Source of the DNA: Heterobilharzia americana
Lineage: Eukaryota > Platyhelminthes > Trematoda > Strigeidida > Schistosomatidae
Assembly (NCBI GenBank): GCA_944470555.2
Contig: OX104129.1
Location: 44,735,998-44,799,997 of the forward strand
Direction: 5' to 3'
DNA: 64,000 nucleotides
Both the position numbers and the translations under genes were made by a program. The notes beneath the pieces are model-generated. The model was not told the origin of the DNA, did not search any database, and was given only the letters and a program-made list of their open reading frames with translations. Of this stretch, positions 1-12,700 are shown piece after piece (the stretch's first letter is position 1; every line of letters begins with the position of its first letter).

Positions 1-1180
1 TGTGCAGGTCGCTTTCCACATAGCTCCCAAAGACTTCCAGTCCTCATCCACACAGGTTTGTTCAGGGATGTTGCTGGATATCTCCCATTTTGTCTTGATG
101 GCTGGCTGACGTGAAGATCTCCCTTGTAGTTTCATTCTTCAGTTTCCGAGTATTGTACTTGAACTGTGGCTTATCACCGGCTTCGTTGAAGGCTTTCAAC
201 TTGATTTTGCAGGTAGGTTCCTTGCACTAGATAGTGGTCTGGACCTACATCTGCTCCTGTTTTTGACCTTGTGTCCAGTAGGCTGCATATCCACTTTCTT
301 GTGATCGTAATAAAGTCGATTTGATTTTTAGTGTGTCTAGTGTCCATTGAAATCCATGTCGCTTTGTGGATATCCTTGTGTTTGTTCACACTGCTCCTAA
401 TCAGCAAATGGTTGAATGCACAGAATTCTGCAAACAATTCTCCATTCTCGTTCATTCAACTAGATCTTCTTGACACATATTCAGTTCTCTTCCTGTGTTG
501 TCAACTCCTCGCAGTTTGGCATTCATGTCGCTCATTGGAATTTTGATGTCGCCAACTGAGGTCTTGTCCAGTGTTGATTGAAGTTGCCTGTAGAATTCCT
601 CCTCTTTCTCTTCATCTGCATTATTTGTAGGTGAGTAGTGTAGCATTTTATGTCGTGACCTCCCTTCCTTTTGAGTTGAACCTTACTAACATGATCCTGC
701 TGGAGGAGATTGGTTACCACTGTATGAGAGCCTTCGATGCTCTTCAAGGGGACATCATGATAGCCACTTCAAACTCAGTGTGCTCGTGGTTGTCATCTGT
801 GTGACAATATCGGAGTGGATTATTGATTCTCCAGTTGACAGTTTGGAGAGTCCACTCCTATTCCATCTGCTTTCCCAAATCCTAAGCACTTCAATTTAAT
901 ACTCTTCATCTCGTTTGCAATCTGGGCTGCCTTACTGGGTTCAAACATGGTGCAGAAATTCCATGTCTCCACGTTTACTTTCACTTTCATTGAGAGAAGA
1001 CACGTCGGCCAATTGGCTTTCCGAAGGCAGGCTTTCACCAAACGGTGTCATTTCGCCTCTCCGATTCCAGTGAGGAATAACTTTGTTATTATTTTTTATA
1101 TATCGTTTGTGCTTTGAAGTTTTTTTAGAGATTAGATTTGTTTTCCTGGGTAGGGTTGCTAGCCGTATTCCCAACCTTCC
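1..1180 (-). mobile_element. RTE-type non-LTR retrotransposon, decayed endonuclease region, cut by window edge
   Basis: Relic of the APE-type endonuclease of an RTE-like (SR2-like) retrotransposon read on the minus strand. The N-terminal piece lies near 820-1041 (N-V-E-T-W-N-F then A-A-Q-I-A-N-E-M), a middle piece at 452-646 carries Y-S-P-T-N and S-D-M-N-A-K (the G-D-x-N-A-K motif, damaged), and the C-terminal piece at 174-455 carries N-E-N-G-E-L, H-K-D-I-H-K-A-T-W and G-P-D-H-Y-L-V, the last holding the catalytic histidine. The pieces are in different frames with stops between them, so it cannot encode a working enzyme. The reverse transcriptase would lie left of base 1. It is the same family as the fragment at 21.4-22.9 kb. 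The family call rests on motif order that I recognise. Confidence 0.8.
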
Positions 1181-1329
1181 CTCTTTACCCGTGCTTATGA
1201 CCGGCTAGTAACTAGTGAACTAGTTGACCTAGTTGACTACATAGTGAAATAATAAAAATAGTTAGTCAATAACGGTTACAGTACTATTGAAAAAATGAGG
1301 GAAACCAAATGAAGATAATGACTACGGCC

Positions 1330-2060
1330 AACTAAGAAATTGGGTTTCTTTTCTGTAGGTGGAGCTCGGGCTTCAGTTGTTGGATTTCCTAACGCCCTTG
1401 CTTAGCATTGGTGACAGAGCTACACTTCTTTTAAGCCATTCAGTTTGACTTTGTATGCGGAAGGGAAGTTGCATGATCATAGTTGACCAAATGACCCAGT
1501 ATAGAGCTGTTGGCTAACTTGTATTCTTCACCAGACAGGCAAGTAGTAAAAGCTTGGAGATGCGCTTGCAATTGTTCACTTCGTTTGGCATAAGTAACAA
1601 GCTATCCAAGAATGGTCAAACTGCTCGCCAAGCCTTCTTGAGCCGACTGCCGGCTGATGAAGACCGTTCGTAATTCAGCAGCATAGAATGTTCTGCTGAT
1701 TGTAGTAGAAAGGCGATTCTGTGATAGTTCCACCGTGATTTCTCTTCTGAATTCTATATTCTTGAGTTGGCTCTGCTTAGAAACACAAAGAATTCGTTCT
1801 TTTTGCTGTTTCGACTTCGTGCTTTTTGTCATGAATCACAGTTATTTCAAGGAAGTATTTTTCGAAGACTTCCCATCTTCTGCACAAATTCCTCTTATTC
1901 TTACTCACAGTGAATCAACTCAGCCACTTTTTCAAGCCAACTGGCAACTAAATTTTTCAATCAGTTTACTGTTGATTCAAAGCTACTTTCCTGTCGACTG
2001 ACTTCCCAGGACAGCAATTAAGTCTCTTTCTCAACAAAATAGCAAGAAAGTGAAGCTCTG
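1330..2060 (-). pseudogene. unidentified degenerate coding-like stretch
   Basis: A less AT-rich block in which the minus strand keeps long open runs in switching frames (1602-1832, then continuing with one stop towards 1440). I do not recognise the product. It could be an old processed pseudogene, an exon cluster, or an unnamed repeat joined to the RTE relic on its left. The plus-strand frame at 1735-2001 looks like its shadow. Confidence 0.25.
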
Positions 2061-5000
2061 AGTTACTTTTTACTTTCATCATGAAGTTGATCGAGATATA
2101 ATCTCAATTGAATCTAAGAAGAATGGCATCAGGATCAATTTTCTCATCTCACACGATAAGACTATCGTCTATCTTTCTTTTTGTACAAATGTCAATTACT
2201 GATGACTGGGTGTAGTACATGTATTTTCTACGTTAGCAGTGCGATAATATTTAGAAAAGGGGCTGAATGGTTACCCCAGTTTAAATCCATCATTTATCAA
2301 CAAAACTGAAATAAATAACATTATTTTGGACAACTAACTGTAACACTGACTGCTAGATTGTTTGTTCCTATGCAGCTATACAGTTTCACGTGAAGTAAAC
2401 CTACCAGTACAATTTCTTGCCGGTTGAAAAATTTTGTTAAGTTCTTCACATTCAAAACTGAACAGAGAGGGGAAATTGTCTTGTTTTCCTCCGGGAAGAC
2501 ATAATATTATAGGAGCTTAGAGTCAAATGATTTCAAGTGCTCAAACTTGACATGTGTTTCATGCTCCTGAGTGCTTTAAACAATTTCCACTCCGTTTATT
2601 CGGTTGCATCTTTTTGAGCACTTTATTTTGAAAGTTTATTTCTGTCTCGCTATAAAAAAGACAATATTACAACAACTTCATGTCAATCCACGAGGACGGT
2701 ACCAGAATCTTTATCAGGAAGGAGTAACAACAGACCCTTGCATATAAGTCTTTTAGTTAGGAATATTAGTTGTCTAGTGATAATCCCCAAGTTTTCAGTT
2801 TCATATTATGTTATTGATGACAGAAGTTTAAAATAATGGACCTCACTTAGTGTAGAATCTTGGTAAAAGCTGGATGAAGATTGCTTATTTGACTGATTAG
2901 ATTCTTAAGAGGGATTTTTAAATGGAAGCCTTTAGCTGATATGAAAATGTCACAGAATTATGGACTGGAAGATAATACTTTCTCCTGAACAGCAAACGAT
3001 GAGATGATTAAGTAACTAAAAAGTTATTTCTCCATCTGTATGTGGGGAATTTTAGTGGGAATCTATATCATTGAGCCCTCACACAGTTTTAAATTTATCT
3101 TATTCCAATCATTTTTCCAAAAATGCACTCTGCGTATTCTTCAAATTTTCATTTGATGAAGTCAGAGGCCATGGCAGCAGGCCGAACAATCAAAATCATA
3201 CTCAAACCATGAAAACACAGTTATGGAAAAAATCACTAATATTGCAAAGCATCAGAAAAAACGACCAAGTTGAGTGTAAGCAGAAAGGGTTACGGTTCAC
3301 CTTTTCACTTTGCCTAGAATCGAAATGAAGGTCACATGATTATACCACGTGGCTCAGAGGATGCAGCACCACGAAGAAAATCCATGTAAGTCAGATAATT
3401 CCATTGTCTAGCGGCAATTTCCTTATAATTTGCCTTGTTGTGACTTGCAGATGAATCCGGGACTTGCGTCTTATGCTATTTGGGAATCGTCAGCCGCACG
3501 AACAGGGTGGTTAGTTTGATAGCCAGTGTGATAATAATGAAATAGTTACAGATTGATTATTTATGAGAGAGTTGGAAAAGATGTCACTGACAAAAACTGC
3601 AGCCAAGACCTATGTGGTGATTTGGTTTAAGAGCTCGATCAGTTTGTTACCGGAGTGTCACTATTTATAATTCGCCAGTGGCCTAACTTTCTGTACCATA
3701 TGATAATAGCAACTTAGTTCCCATCGAACAAAGGAAATCTTTTACACACATGCTGCTTGATTAAACTAACTACATAAACATCAGTGTTGATGAAAAAGAT
3801 CAGTAGGATGTACAATCAAAGCAGGTGATTAGACTTCTAATTTGTTAATTTATGTAAAACATGCAGAATCCTGATGTGTATTCTATATACTGTGTGCAAT
3901 GATGTAACCTGAAAGTGTTCATAAACTCAGTTAGTTCAGTGCTACAATAACTCGTTTTTTTGCAAACATTTTAAAGAATGATTCATTATATATTTTAGGG
4001 AATGGTTTCTTACATCTATTTCGATTGAAAAGAGCGCTTACTGAAAGCAGGGATACAGTTATCTTTTAAAGCTTCTGAGTAACTCTGGAATTCACCCTTA
4101 TAGCTTGGTTGGTAATCGGGTTTTTTTCTTGTAGAAGCTCGTGGTAATCAGCTCAATGATGAAATGAGTTCAAGTTTTCCAGTAGTTACTATGACGTCTA
4201 TGGATAACTAAGTCAGGAGTGAAGATAGTGTCTGATAGTGATGTTACGGCAACCTCATCATACCTCAGAATAACTAATTGTAAAGTCAGCATCCTTTAAT
4301 TCTAAGCCGCTGAAAGAGTGTCAATGTCCTTCCTTTGAGATCTTATTTTTTTGGCCTCCCTTATTTACCGAACTGCTCAGGAGTCACGGAATGAGGATAA
4401 GCATCTGAAAATGGTTCATGTGAAATAGTATTAAGGTGGGCTTGAGGAAAAGCCAAAAACAATACGTCTACATTAAATGACTGATTATACCAGGTAAATG
4501 GTGATAGTAGAGTTTTAATTGTTCCACGACTCAAAAAATCAGTGATCTAGCCAGTAGTACTCTAATACCTATAATTATGTAGCGAAAATAACGATACATA
4601 GTTTGGATGGAATTTACCCAAATAGTTGCAACCAGAAAGACTTGCCTGACGTAGATTATCCCGCCACCTGCGATCAAGACAGCTTTATTGAAAGTTCAAG
4701 ACAGCGATAAATCGTTCAACAAATTCATATTTAACATTCTAACTACATTGACAAAATGTGATCAGAAGTGTTGTTGCGTTTTTTTGAAACATATTGCTTC
4801 ATGTTGTAGTTTTCATGCCTTAACATTATCACATGAAACACCAAACCGTAATGTTCAATATGTAGCAGGATTTTCTTAATTATGTGTATGACAAATTCGT
4901 TTTCATTAGAAATGCTCAGGTCAAAACAGCATAAGAGTAAACTAACTGTTTTTCGTGAAAATGAAACAACAATAAGATTACTGTTGACTAGGTATTATAT

Positions 5001-6419
5001 TCAGTACCAAATGATCCATCAACATACACAAGTGAATAAACAAACTGCTTTCTTTCCAAATAAAACAATCAACAGGTTACTGTTGATTCGATATTATATC
5101 CAGTGCAAAATAATCCATTAACATGCACATGGCCACACCTCTCGATATACGAAAGCTAGTGAAATATAATGGTTTCATAAGTCCAATATTAGATATATAT
5201 CTTGCCATGTAAGGATATAATAAAACAAATCTTGAAGTATATTATCAAATTTGAAGCAAACACAGGACAACCAACGAAATTCACCCTCTCATTTGAACTG
5301 TTTAGATGTATCGAAAAGTAAGACAGTTTTATCAGTTGCATTCACCAGCTTATTAATATTTGTAACTTATCTTAAATTTTTATGTTTGAGCAATCCAACC
5401 CGATCGGTCATGCAGCTTTCCTTCATGTATATAACTCTACAATAATTACTAAATACTCAGCAGACAATTACTTCGTTCATTGACTTCATAAGATATCGTC
5501 GTTTACAAAGCTTCTGCTCAGAGTGACCATATTGATTTGCTGGTATCGGAAATCCAGTAATTTAGCTTTCCATTTGCAGTGTGTTAATTTAGAATTATTT
5601 GCCTACAAAATGCAAAAAATGATAGTGAATTTACAAACTGAAGAGTTCAATTGTTATTGTAACCAACTGAAAAGTCAAAAATTTGACTAAAAAAGAAGAA
5701 AGGAAAGGGAATTTCAGAAAAGTTTTCAAAAACTATGAGGTTTCAAATAACAAATGATCAAGGCCTCTGCTGTTTCTAATCATTAAGAAACAAGAAACCA
5801 AGAAGCATTTGAACGAATTCAGTCACCAATTTAAAAGTCATTGTATGAGCCACTTGGATGGTCGAAATCGATCAGGTGGTCCAGGCCTGGTTTCCTGACT
5901 CACTTCCTATCACGTTGATACAAGCAGTTAGGAATATATCCCTTTGGTTTGACAGATTTATCTATCTGACGCAGATGTGCTTCTGCAAAACCTCCCAGAT
6001 ATTAGAAAAATTAATATGTATGCTCATTTAGTACGATTAAGATTGGTTTTTCAATGTTACCGCCAAACTAAAATTGCTACCCAGCAGTGTTTTAAAAATG
6101 TCTGTCAAATAGTTGGACAAAATGGGAGGAAATATAAGACCTGTAACAGAGAAGTGGTTACAATTAAAAGTCACAACAAATAAGCCAATTCGTACCCTAA
6201 TCATTCAGGGATCCACTTGTATCAAACTTTGCAGTGGCTTTACTGTCAATTAAAAGCTAAGAGACTATCTAGAAGGCAAGTTACATAATCGAAATTTTAC
6301 TCTGAGGTTACTGTCCAAAGATTTCCTGAATAAGTTACATTTTCTACCGTTTGATGCTGACAGTAAATCAGTTAACACTGCTTTAAGCAAAATATTCAAC
6401 CTGTTTGTCAGATTCATTG
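2061..6419. other. AT-rich non-coding DNA
   Basis: No frame here has convincing protein character or paired splice signals. Short open frames at 3071-3328, 4688-4879, 4882-5121 and 5977-6183 are low-complexity translations of AT-rich DNA. One diverged tandem duplication is listed separately (4972-5135). Confidence 0.5.
4972..5135. repeat. diverged tandem duplication, period about 100 bp
   Basis: Two copies of a segment of about 56 bp start near 4976 and 5076. Both read roughly ttactgttga...tattatat.cagt followed by aatgatccat or aataatccat and aacat.cac. They differ by scattered substitutions, so the duplication is old. The open frame across them is caused by the repeat. Confidence 0.5.
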
Positions 6420-6512
6420 TTGAATAAGTATTATACTGAGTGAAATAAAATCTAGGTCACGTCGGGATTCGAGCCAGCAGATTTTCAGTTTACTTCGACT
6501 GACTTATTTGAT
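6420..6512 (-). repeat. tRNA-derived SINE fragment, box B end
   Basis: On the minus strand the segment reads gctcgaatcccgacgtgacc followed by tagattttatttcac. The first part is a pol III box B-like sequence. The second is a tail shared with the copy at 13,985 and, more loosely, with the one at 42,975. The box A half is missing or unrecognisable. Confidence 0.5.
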
Positions 6513-8213
6513 TATTACTTTTACGTTATAGGTAAGGGAAAATTATTATGCGAAATATCTTACTACTATATTATTGTTATTGTGTACAGAGGTTATTATT
6601 TATTGATAAACAATCCAAAGTAAGGTAGTGTGATTATTTTTCCTTACTTGGAAAGGAGAGAAATCATGATGAAAGGAGATCTGTGCAGTAAATTACTCAA
6701 AATCACTGGCTGTCGACCCACATATTTCCAATCATAGCTTTAGAGTGTCCAGAAAATTGAAACTGAAACCCTACAACTGTATAATAAGTAAACAGTTCAG
6801 TATGTGCGTAAAACGTGTTAGTACCTCAAGTATACAGGTTGAGGGTGGACATTTCACCGCGGGTTATTTTGATGCTGTTAGTTGACGTCTTATAATAAAC
6901 ACAACAGATGACAACAGCGCTCTGAATATTTGATTACATCGATAAAAAAATCAGAAGCTAATGGCCTGCCATCCCTGTTTTTCATAGGAACCTCATAAAT
7001 AACTGCTAACTACACTTAAAGTATCGGGAACTTCCATAATTATTTGCTTTGAAAAGTGAAGGCCTGTAAGATATGACAAAACTCTCACAATGGGTCTTGA
7101 ATACGATAAGCTCAACAAATGGTCCTGAAATCAAGCGTGAATACATTGGGGATGATTCGAGGCGTTAAGCCATAGAGTATTTCGCATAATGCGTCCAGGT
7201 GAACGCAATTTCTAAATGATCAGCAATGATCAGGTAGAAGATAATACTATCTCTATACGAAATGGTTTCCTTTTGCAAATAAGGCAAATTTAACTGTAGG
7301 CAGTTTGGAAACTCGATAGAAAAGTTATGCAGTTGTGTTTAACTGTTACTTGTGACTAATTCCGTCTTCTATTCAAAAATAAAATTAGCTCTCTAATTGT
7401 ATCTAACCGAAGGAGACATGTCAAAACATAACCTTGGTAATTAACGTGGATTCCATGCAACTTTTCAGTCTTTGCAACAAATTATGTGTTCCAGTCTATA
7501 TATAAGTTTCATAAAACATTGACAACAAATTTAAACGATCAAGTATATAAACTGAATTCAATTGTGGATGTAGTGCTTCCTCTACTCCTACACACTTTTC
7601 CTATACGTCTTACCATCCCTCAGGTTGGAAGCATTCTGAGTAGTAATTAATTCTGTTATGTACATTTGATACAAAAGATTCAACTGTCAAGGGAATTCAT
7701 TTAGGATTTAGGATAACTTATATATTGTACACTGTAGATCAATCCTAATTCTGATTAAGGATTTATACGTGATAGTAACCTAATGTCATTCATTAGGATC
7801 TCCTCAAAATACATCATTCATCCACAAGTAAAAACGTATGCATATATAATGTATAAATTACACATAATGGTAACAATAAAAGAAATAGAACATTGTATCA
7901 ATAATAGGATGACTACATTGTGTTTTTTCTCATAACTTAATAGTTCGGGTTTTATCAATTGTAAGCATTTATTACACTTTAAAATAAATTACTTTTTTTA
8001 TTGGTTAAATATTTGTACAATTATTATCAACCAATCACATTGATACGTTGTTTATCCAACTGTCGGTGATTATCTTAGGACATGCAACTAATGCGTAGAA
8101 ATGATAAAACTGTTTCTGTCATTAATGAGTGCTCAAGTATTTAATAAATAAAAACGGCTTGTCTTGACCTAGTATCTTTACGAGTGAGTAAAAAAAGGTT
8201 ATTTACCAAAAGA
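6513..8213. other. AT-rich non-coding DNA
   Basis: No open frame of interest and no repeat that I recognise. The right end is the promoter region of the small secreted-peptide gene. Confidence 0.5.
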
Positions 8214-8223
8214 TATATAAAAG
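8214..8223 (+). promoter_or_regulatory. TATA box of the secreted-peptide gene
   Basis: tatataaaag, a good TATA box, lies 109 bp upstream of the ATG at 8323. Transcription would be expected to start about 25-30 bp downstream, leaving a 5' leader of roughly 75-80 nt. It supports the call that the ORF downstream is a real gene. Confidence 0.5.
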
Positions 8224-8322
8224 TGAAAATCATATAGATTTGTAAGTATAGTCTCTACGTGTTTACAGACTTCATCAGAGTTAATCACTGAGTATCCACT
8301 GAAGCATAACACTTCGTGAAAA

Positions 8323-9755
8323 ATGATAGCGAATTTTTTCAAGCTACTTTTAAAAACTGTTGCAGCAGTGATGTGTTTCAATTATGCAGTGGCATACAGA
8401 ACCAGTAGAGGGGATGAATCCAAAGATTTTCCTCAAGATTCATGTGAGTTTGAAAACTATTAGGGTGAAATTATTCATGTAAATATTTATTTTTGTCTTT
8501 TCAAGAAAGATTTGCATATTAAGTTGTTTAAATCTGTACTTATTACACTTAGCATTAGACAAAAAGACAAATCTAAAATAGGATACCTGTTCATTATAAC
8601 TATCCTGGTTATAGTGAAGTAGGATTGAGCTTCTGACTTGAAATGACCCACTGTAAGCATACTTCAATACGCTGCTAACTATAAATAGTTGAATTCATAT
8701 GCGAATAACCTTGCGAAGAAACGCAAAAAGAAGTACCGAAATGTATTCTCACTAGAAATGATTTATTTTTATGTTCAATAAATTTTAAACACTCATAAAT
8801 TCTTATAGATATCAGATTTTAATTTATTAAGAAATATGCCACTCTTCAACTGATTATTGGTATAATCGGTGAAATCAGTGACAAGTGGATAACTGAATTA
8901 TCATATTTTCCTTAGTACATTATCATTTCAGTGAAAACTGTTTTCTGTTTCGCTGACTGTTTTGAAGTTAGTATTCTAGAAAGTAAATGACTTTCAAATA
9001 TGAAATTTTAGAAAAAGTAACAGCAAGCAACTATTTACTCATGGATCTAATATTTTTTTTGAATTTTACTGTCTCATTAAAGTATCCTATTAACTGCAAA
9101 CAATGAGATCACAGTGTGAGCAGTTGAATTTGTTCTTTCGATAATTTTTTCGGAATTAGAAGCTCTCTTAAAATTTAATTACAACCACTGTTTCACCGAC
9201 ACAGAATTAGCTTTCCTGTGAGAAATCTTTAGAAATATTTCTATCTGTATTGTGCCTCTATAAACTAAGACAGCCGCAAGCTTTAAAATGATTGTTCCAC
9301 GGGATAAATGTATACTGTAGATACTGAATCTTTGAAGGTCACTTAAACAAACCGATATATTTTTGTAACTGTATGATTATCATCTCTCTCTCTATTAGTC
9401 TAATGATTATAATTTCTTTTTATGTTAAGTGACATCATTTAACCAGAAACTAAAAAGACGAAGGTTCACACTTGTAGGTAGGCTTTCATGTCCCATAATT
9501 TATTTTCTTTCGTTGAATACAATAAGTGTACATTTGCGAAATATTTATGAAGTAAAGCAAAAGACATTTTGTAGAGTCGCTCTTTTCAGCAGTCATTTCT
9601 AAACTTTTTAATCGCATTTAAGCATTCTGATTACATGGTAACAGAAAAGGAATGTTGTTGAACGTAATTCAGTTTCGACTATAGAAATCAGGAGATCGGA
9701 AGAAGAACTACATGATGACAGAAATAGTATTGAGAAGAAAACTTACCGGAGATAA
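8323..9755 (+). CDS. small predicted secreted peptide, micro-exon-gene-like, two exons
   Basis: Exon 1 is 8323-8443 and exon 2 is 9673-9755. Exon 1 encodes a signal peptide: Lys at residues 7 and 11, a hydrophobic core T-V-A-A-V-M-C-F-N-Y, and an A-V-A cleavage site at residue 24. The mature start is Y-R-T-S-R-G-D-E-S-K. Exon 1 ends in phase 1 at a strong donor, T|GTGAGT. Exon 2 follows a ttcag acceptor, restores the frame exactly and encodes 27 strongly charged residues (R-R-S-E-E-E, H-D-D-R-N, E-K-K-T-Y-R-R) before TAA. The product is 67 aa, or 43 aa mature. Length, signal-peptide exon and charged tail are typical of schistosome micro-exon-gene secreted proteins. I do not recognise a specific member. 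Extra phase-1 micro-exons inside the 1.2-kb intron are possible and cannot be excluded by eye. No close AATAAA was seen after the stop. Confidence 0.5.
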
Positions 9756-12700
9756 AGGAATGTACGGTTACCAAGTTAATTTATCATATAATGTAATATA
9801 TTTTGGTTCAGAGACCGGCAAATGTGATGAGAGATCATAGTTATAGGGGCAGAAGAATGTTTTTTGTGACAAGATGTGGAGGAAAAGATTTTGAGTGTAA
9901 AACGTTCTAAAAGGTCATATAAACTGCATCTCAAATGACTGAACAAATTCCTTTTGAACTCAGAGTTCAAGCTTCAAGATATTACTTTCTGTGGCTTCAG
10001 GATTTCAAAGAAGTACAAGGCGTACGCCCTTCACTACGCTTTCATGTACTGTGTAGATGAAAATGAAGTTTTTTTACGCATTTGCATGGTGTTCATAACC
10101 TATCGAATGTTCTAAATAGAGCTGCTAGGTAATCTTCTTTCTTCTTTGTGCAACTACACTGATGTATGTTTGAAAAACCGTTTGGAAAGCGAAGGCTGAG
10201 TACGGTCATTATACCTTACTTCACATGAGCAGGTGAATTTATAGGCACACTTCTAGGTGACCAAGGAAACTGGCTTATCCTCTGAGCATAATCAAAGCAT
10301 TGGGTAAGTAGGGAAATTTAATTTATGCTTGGCAGCATAGAAAGCCTTTTTAAGTGAGCACAAAAGATGGTTTCTCAATATATCTGTCATAGGTCTCCGT
10401 GGAACTGTAGGCTCATGAAGTACCTGAGAAAATTCATCTATTAATTCTTCATAAACCAAGTTTTGCTTTATTTTTTCTGTGTTAACGTTTTTTGGGTTTA
10501 TCAGCCAGATAATATTTCCATAGATTTCTGAAAATATTCCATCTTGTTGAAAAGAAACTAAGGTAGTAACGTAGAGCTGGAAATATACATCATTGCATAC
10601 CTGTACTTATTTGTTTTATTCACGTAAACCAAACTTATTAACTTGCCAATATGATTAAAATCACCACCATAAGAAATATTTACACAATGCCTTTAATGTT
10701 TCAGATAAAGAAATTAGGGTAGTTAAGTATGGGAATCCGTTTTTTCATTTTTTCCGACTTAGAATCGACATAACTGAAGTTATGCTTCATTTTTTCACAA
10801 GATACTGACTCATCGGTACCACTATAAATACCCCAATATTCAACCACAATAGAAGCAAACATGCAACTTTTCAAGAAACTTTGGAATTTAGTTACAAGAC
10901 CTACTTTGCAACAGTACAGTATGTGTAAACAAGAGAATAAAATAAGTTTGTTTCACAGAGTTGTTGTCATGAGCTATTATAACAAGTGTTTGCTGGGGTT
11001 AGCATGCTCCCAAATTAAGGGGCCATGTAGAATGTGAGATGATCTGATTATCATCCTATTTCTCGGTTAAATCAGCAGCCTAACCTTTGAAAGTTATGAA
11101 GTGATTAAGATATTATTTAGTGATAACTATTGGCTCTTGGGGTGGTCAAAAAATAGGATTCAAGTCTATAAACAGTTTGAAGCTGAAGTGAGATCTATTT
11201 TAGTTGTTAAACATGAAACTTTTATGAGATCGATAGATATAAACTTCATTAGTTTCTTAGAAAGTTGAAGTTAGACCATTTGAATATTTCCCTATTCATA
11301 GAAATGTGTTCACTCAGAATACAAATAGTTATTCATCGCTCAAGGTTGAATAGAGCTGATCAAATAACTACTGAATAAAGTTATCAAAATGTAAAAACTA
11401 ATTTCTCTTCAGTATGATGTAATAATTATCACAGAATAATATGTATTGCCTGAGAAACTACAATTTGTTGTTGACAACTTTAATTAAAATTTGAAACGTT
11501 CGAAGTTTCAGCGTTTTGTCTGATGGGAAATATTTTTATTGATCTTGAGATCTTTTTGCTTACTTTTTTAAATAGCCTTTCCGCTTAAAAGTCATACCCT
11601 TTTGTTTGATTAGCATAGCAAATGAAAAATGTATCTCGCATCCAGTAGAAGTATTAAATTACAGGACGACAATACACTTCGAACACCTCTTTTACTGATC
11701 AGACACAATAAAGTATAGTTTGCATATAGGTTTCATTGCTGAGTGTTCAAATCTGCTTTTGTTACAAACCTACTCAGTCCTACAACCAATGCCAATTATG
11801 AATTATATAAACTGTATCTCCCACTTTGTTGCTTTTCATCAATGTGCAATATCACCCACGCTGAGTCTAAGAAAGGGAAAGTTTAATAGACTTAGTTAGT
11901 ACCTTACAGTTCTCCACATTTAGATGAAAGAAGAAGTACCTTACTTTAAGTTCCGTTGAAAAAGTAATATGGCATGTAGTACCCTTTTATTCCTGGAACG
12001 TCAAAGTTCTTGGATAAATTCCAAAAAGTCGATTCCGCTTCTAATTTTTGAAAAGCTGAAAACTATGGTGAAATCACAATTTAATATCTTTTTGTACTGC
12101 AATCGCTTCCTAAACAAGTATCAGTTTGAAGTGAAACATTTTTTCTTTATTGCATTTCTGTTGGATCGTTTTCTATCATCTGTGTACTGAAAATAATGTC
12201 TACTGGCTTTTCACTTCCAAGCTATACCTTAACTTCTATGGGCTAAGTCTCCTAAATCATAGTTGTTTACAGGGAATTACAGGACATACATCCTAGGAAA
12301 TTGATCAACACACAAAAACTAGGTGACGAGCTAAGGAACAGCTTATTTAAATAATGAAGTAATACAACCAGTTGAAGCTGTTATTAATGTGTTGTTCTAT
12401 ATTAGAATAGTGTTTACGTAATTGCCTTCGAAATTACATCTATTCTTATGAAGTACAGTATATGTAATAGTCATTTACAGTAGCATCTTTTTATAATAAC
12501 ATATTTCATTCACTACGTAAGCTGTAAATGTTGTTCTTTTACGAGAAATGTAAGGAAATTAAGAGAAGCTTTACTGATCAAATTATTTGCTTCCGAAATT
12601 TGTTGTAATTAATTAGTGATGGTATTCTAACTACAAAGTGAAACCCTTTTGGGTTCTTAGAGAAGAATGTGAGGAAACTGTTCACCTAGCGTTTCCTTAA

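Noticed and set aside
1602..1832. Tc1/mariner-like transposase helix-turn-helix
   Set aside because: A short T-I-S-R-T match only. No DDE motifs or terminal inverted repeats around it.
8199..8381. 60-aa minus-strand frame
   Set aside because: It overlaps the promoter and signal-peptide exon of the plus-strand gene, which has TATA, start, donor and phase support.
8936..8970. 35-nt exon candidate inside the intron of the secreted-peptide gene
   Set aside because: Acceptor and donor look usable, but including it puts the final exon out of frame, also when combined with the 48-nt candidate at 9,591-9,638.
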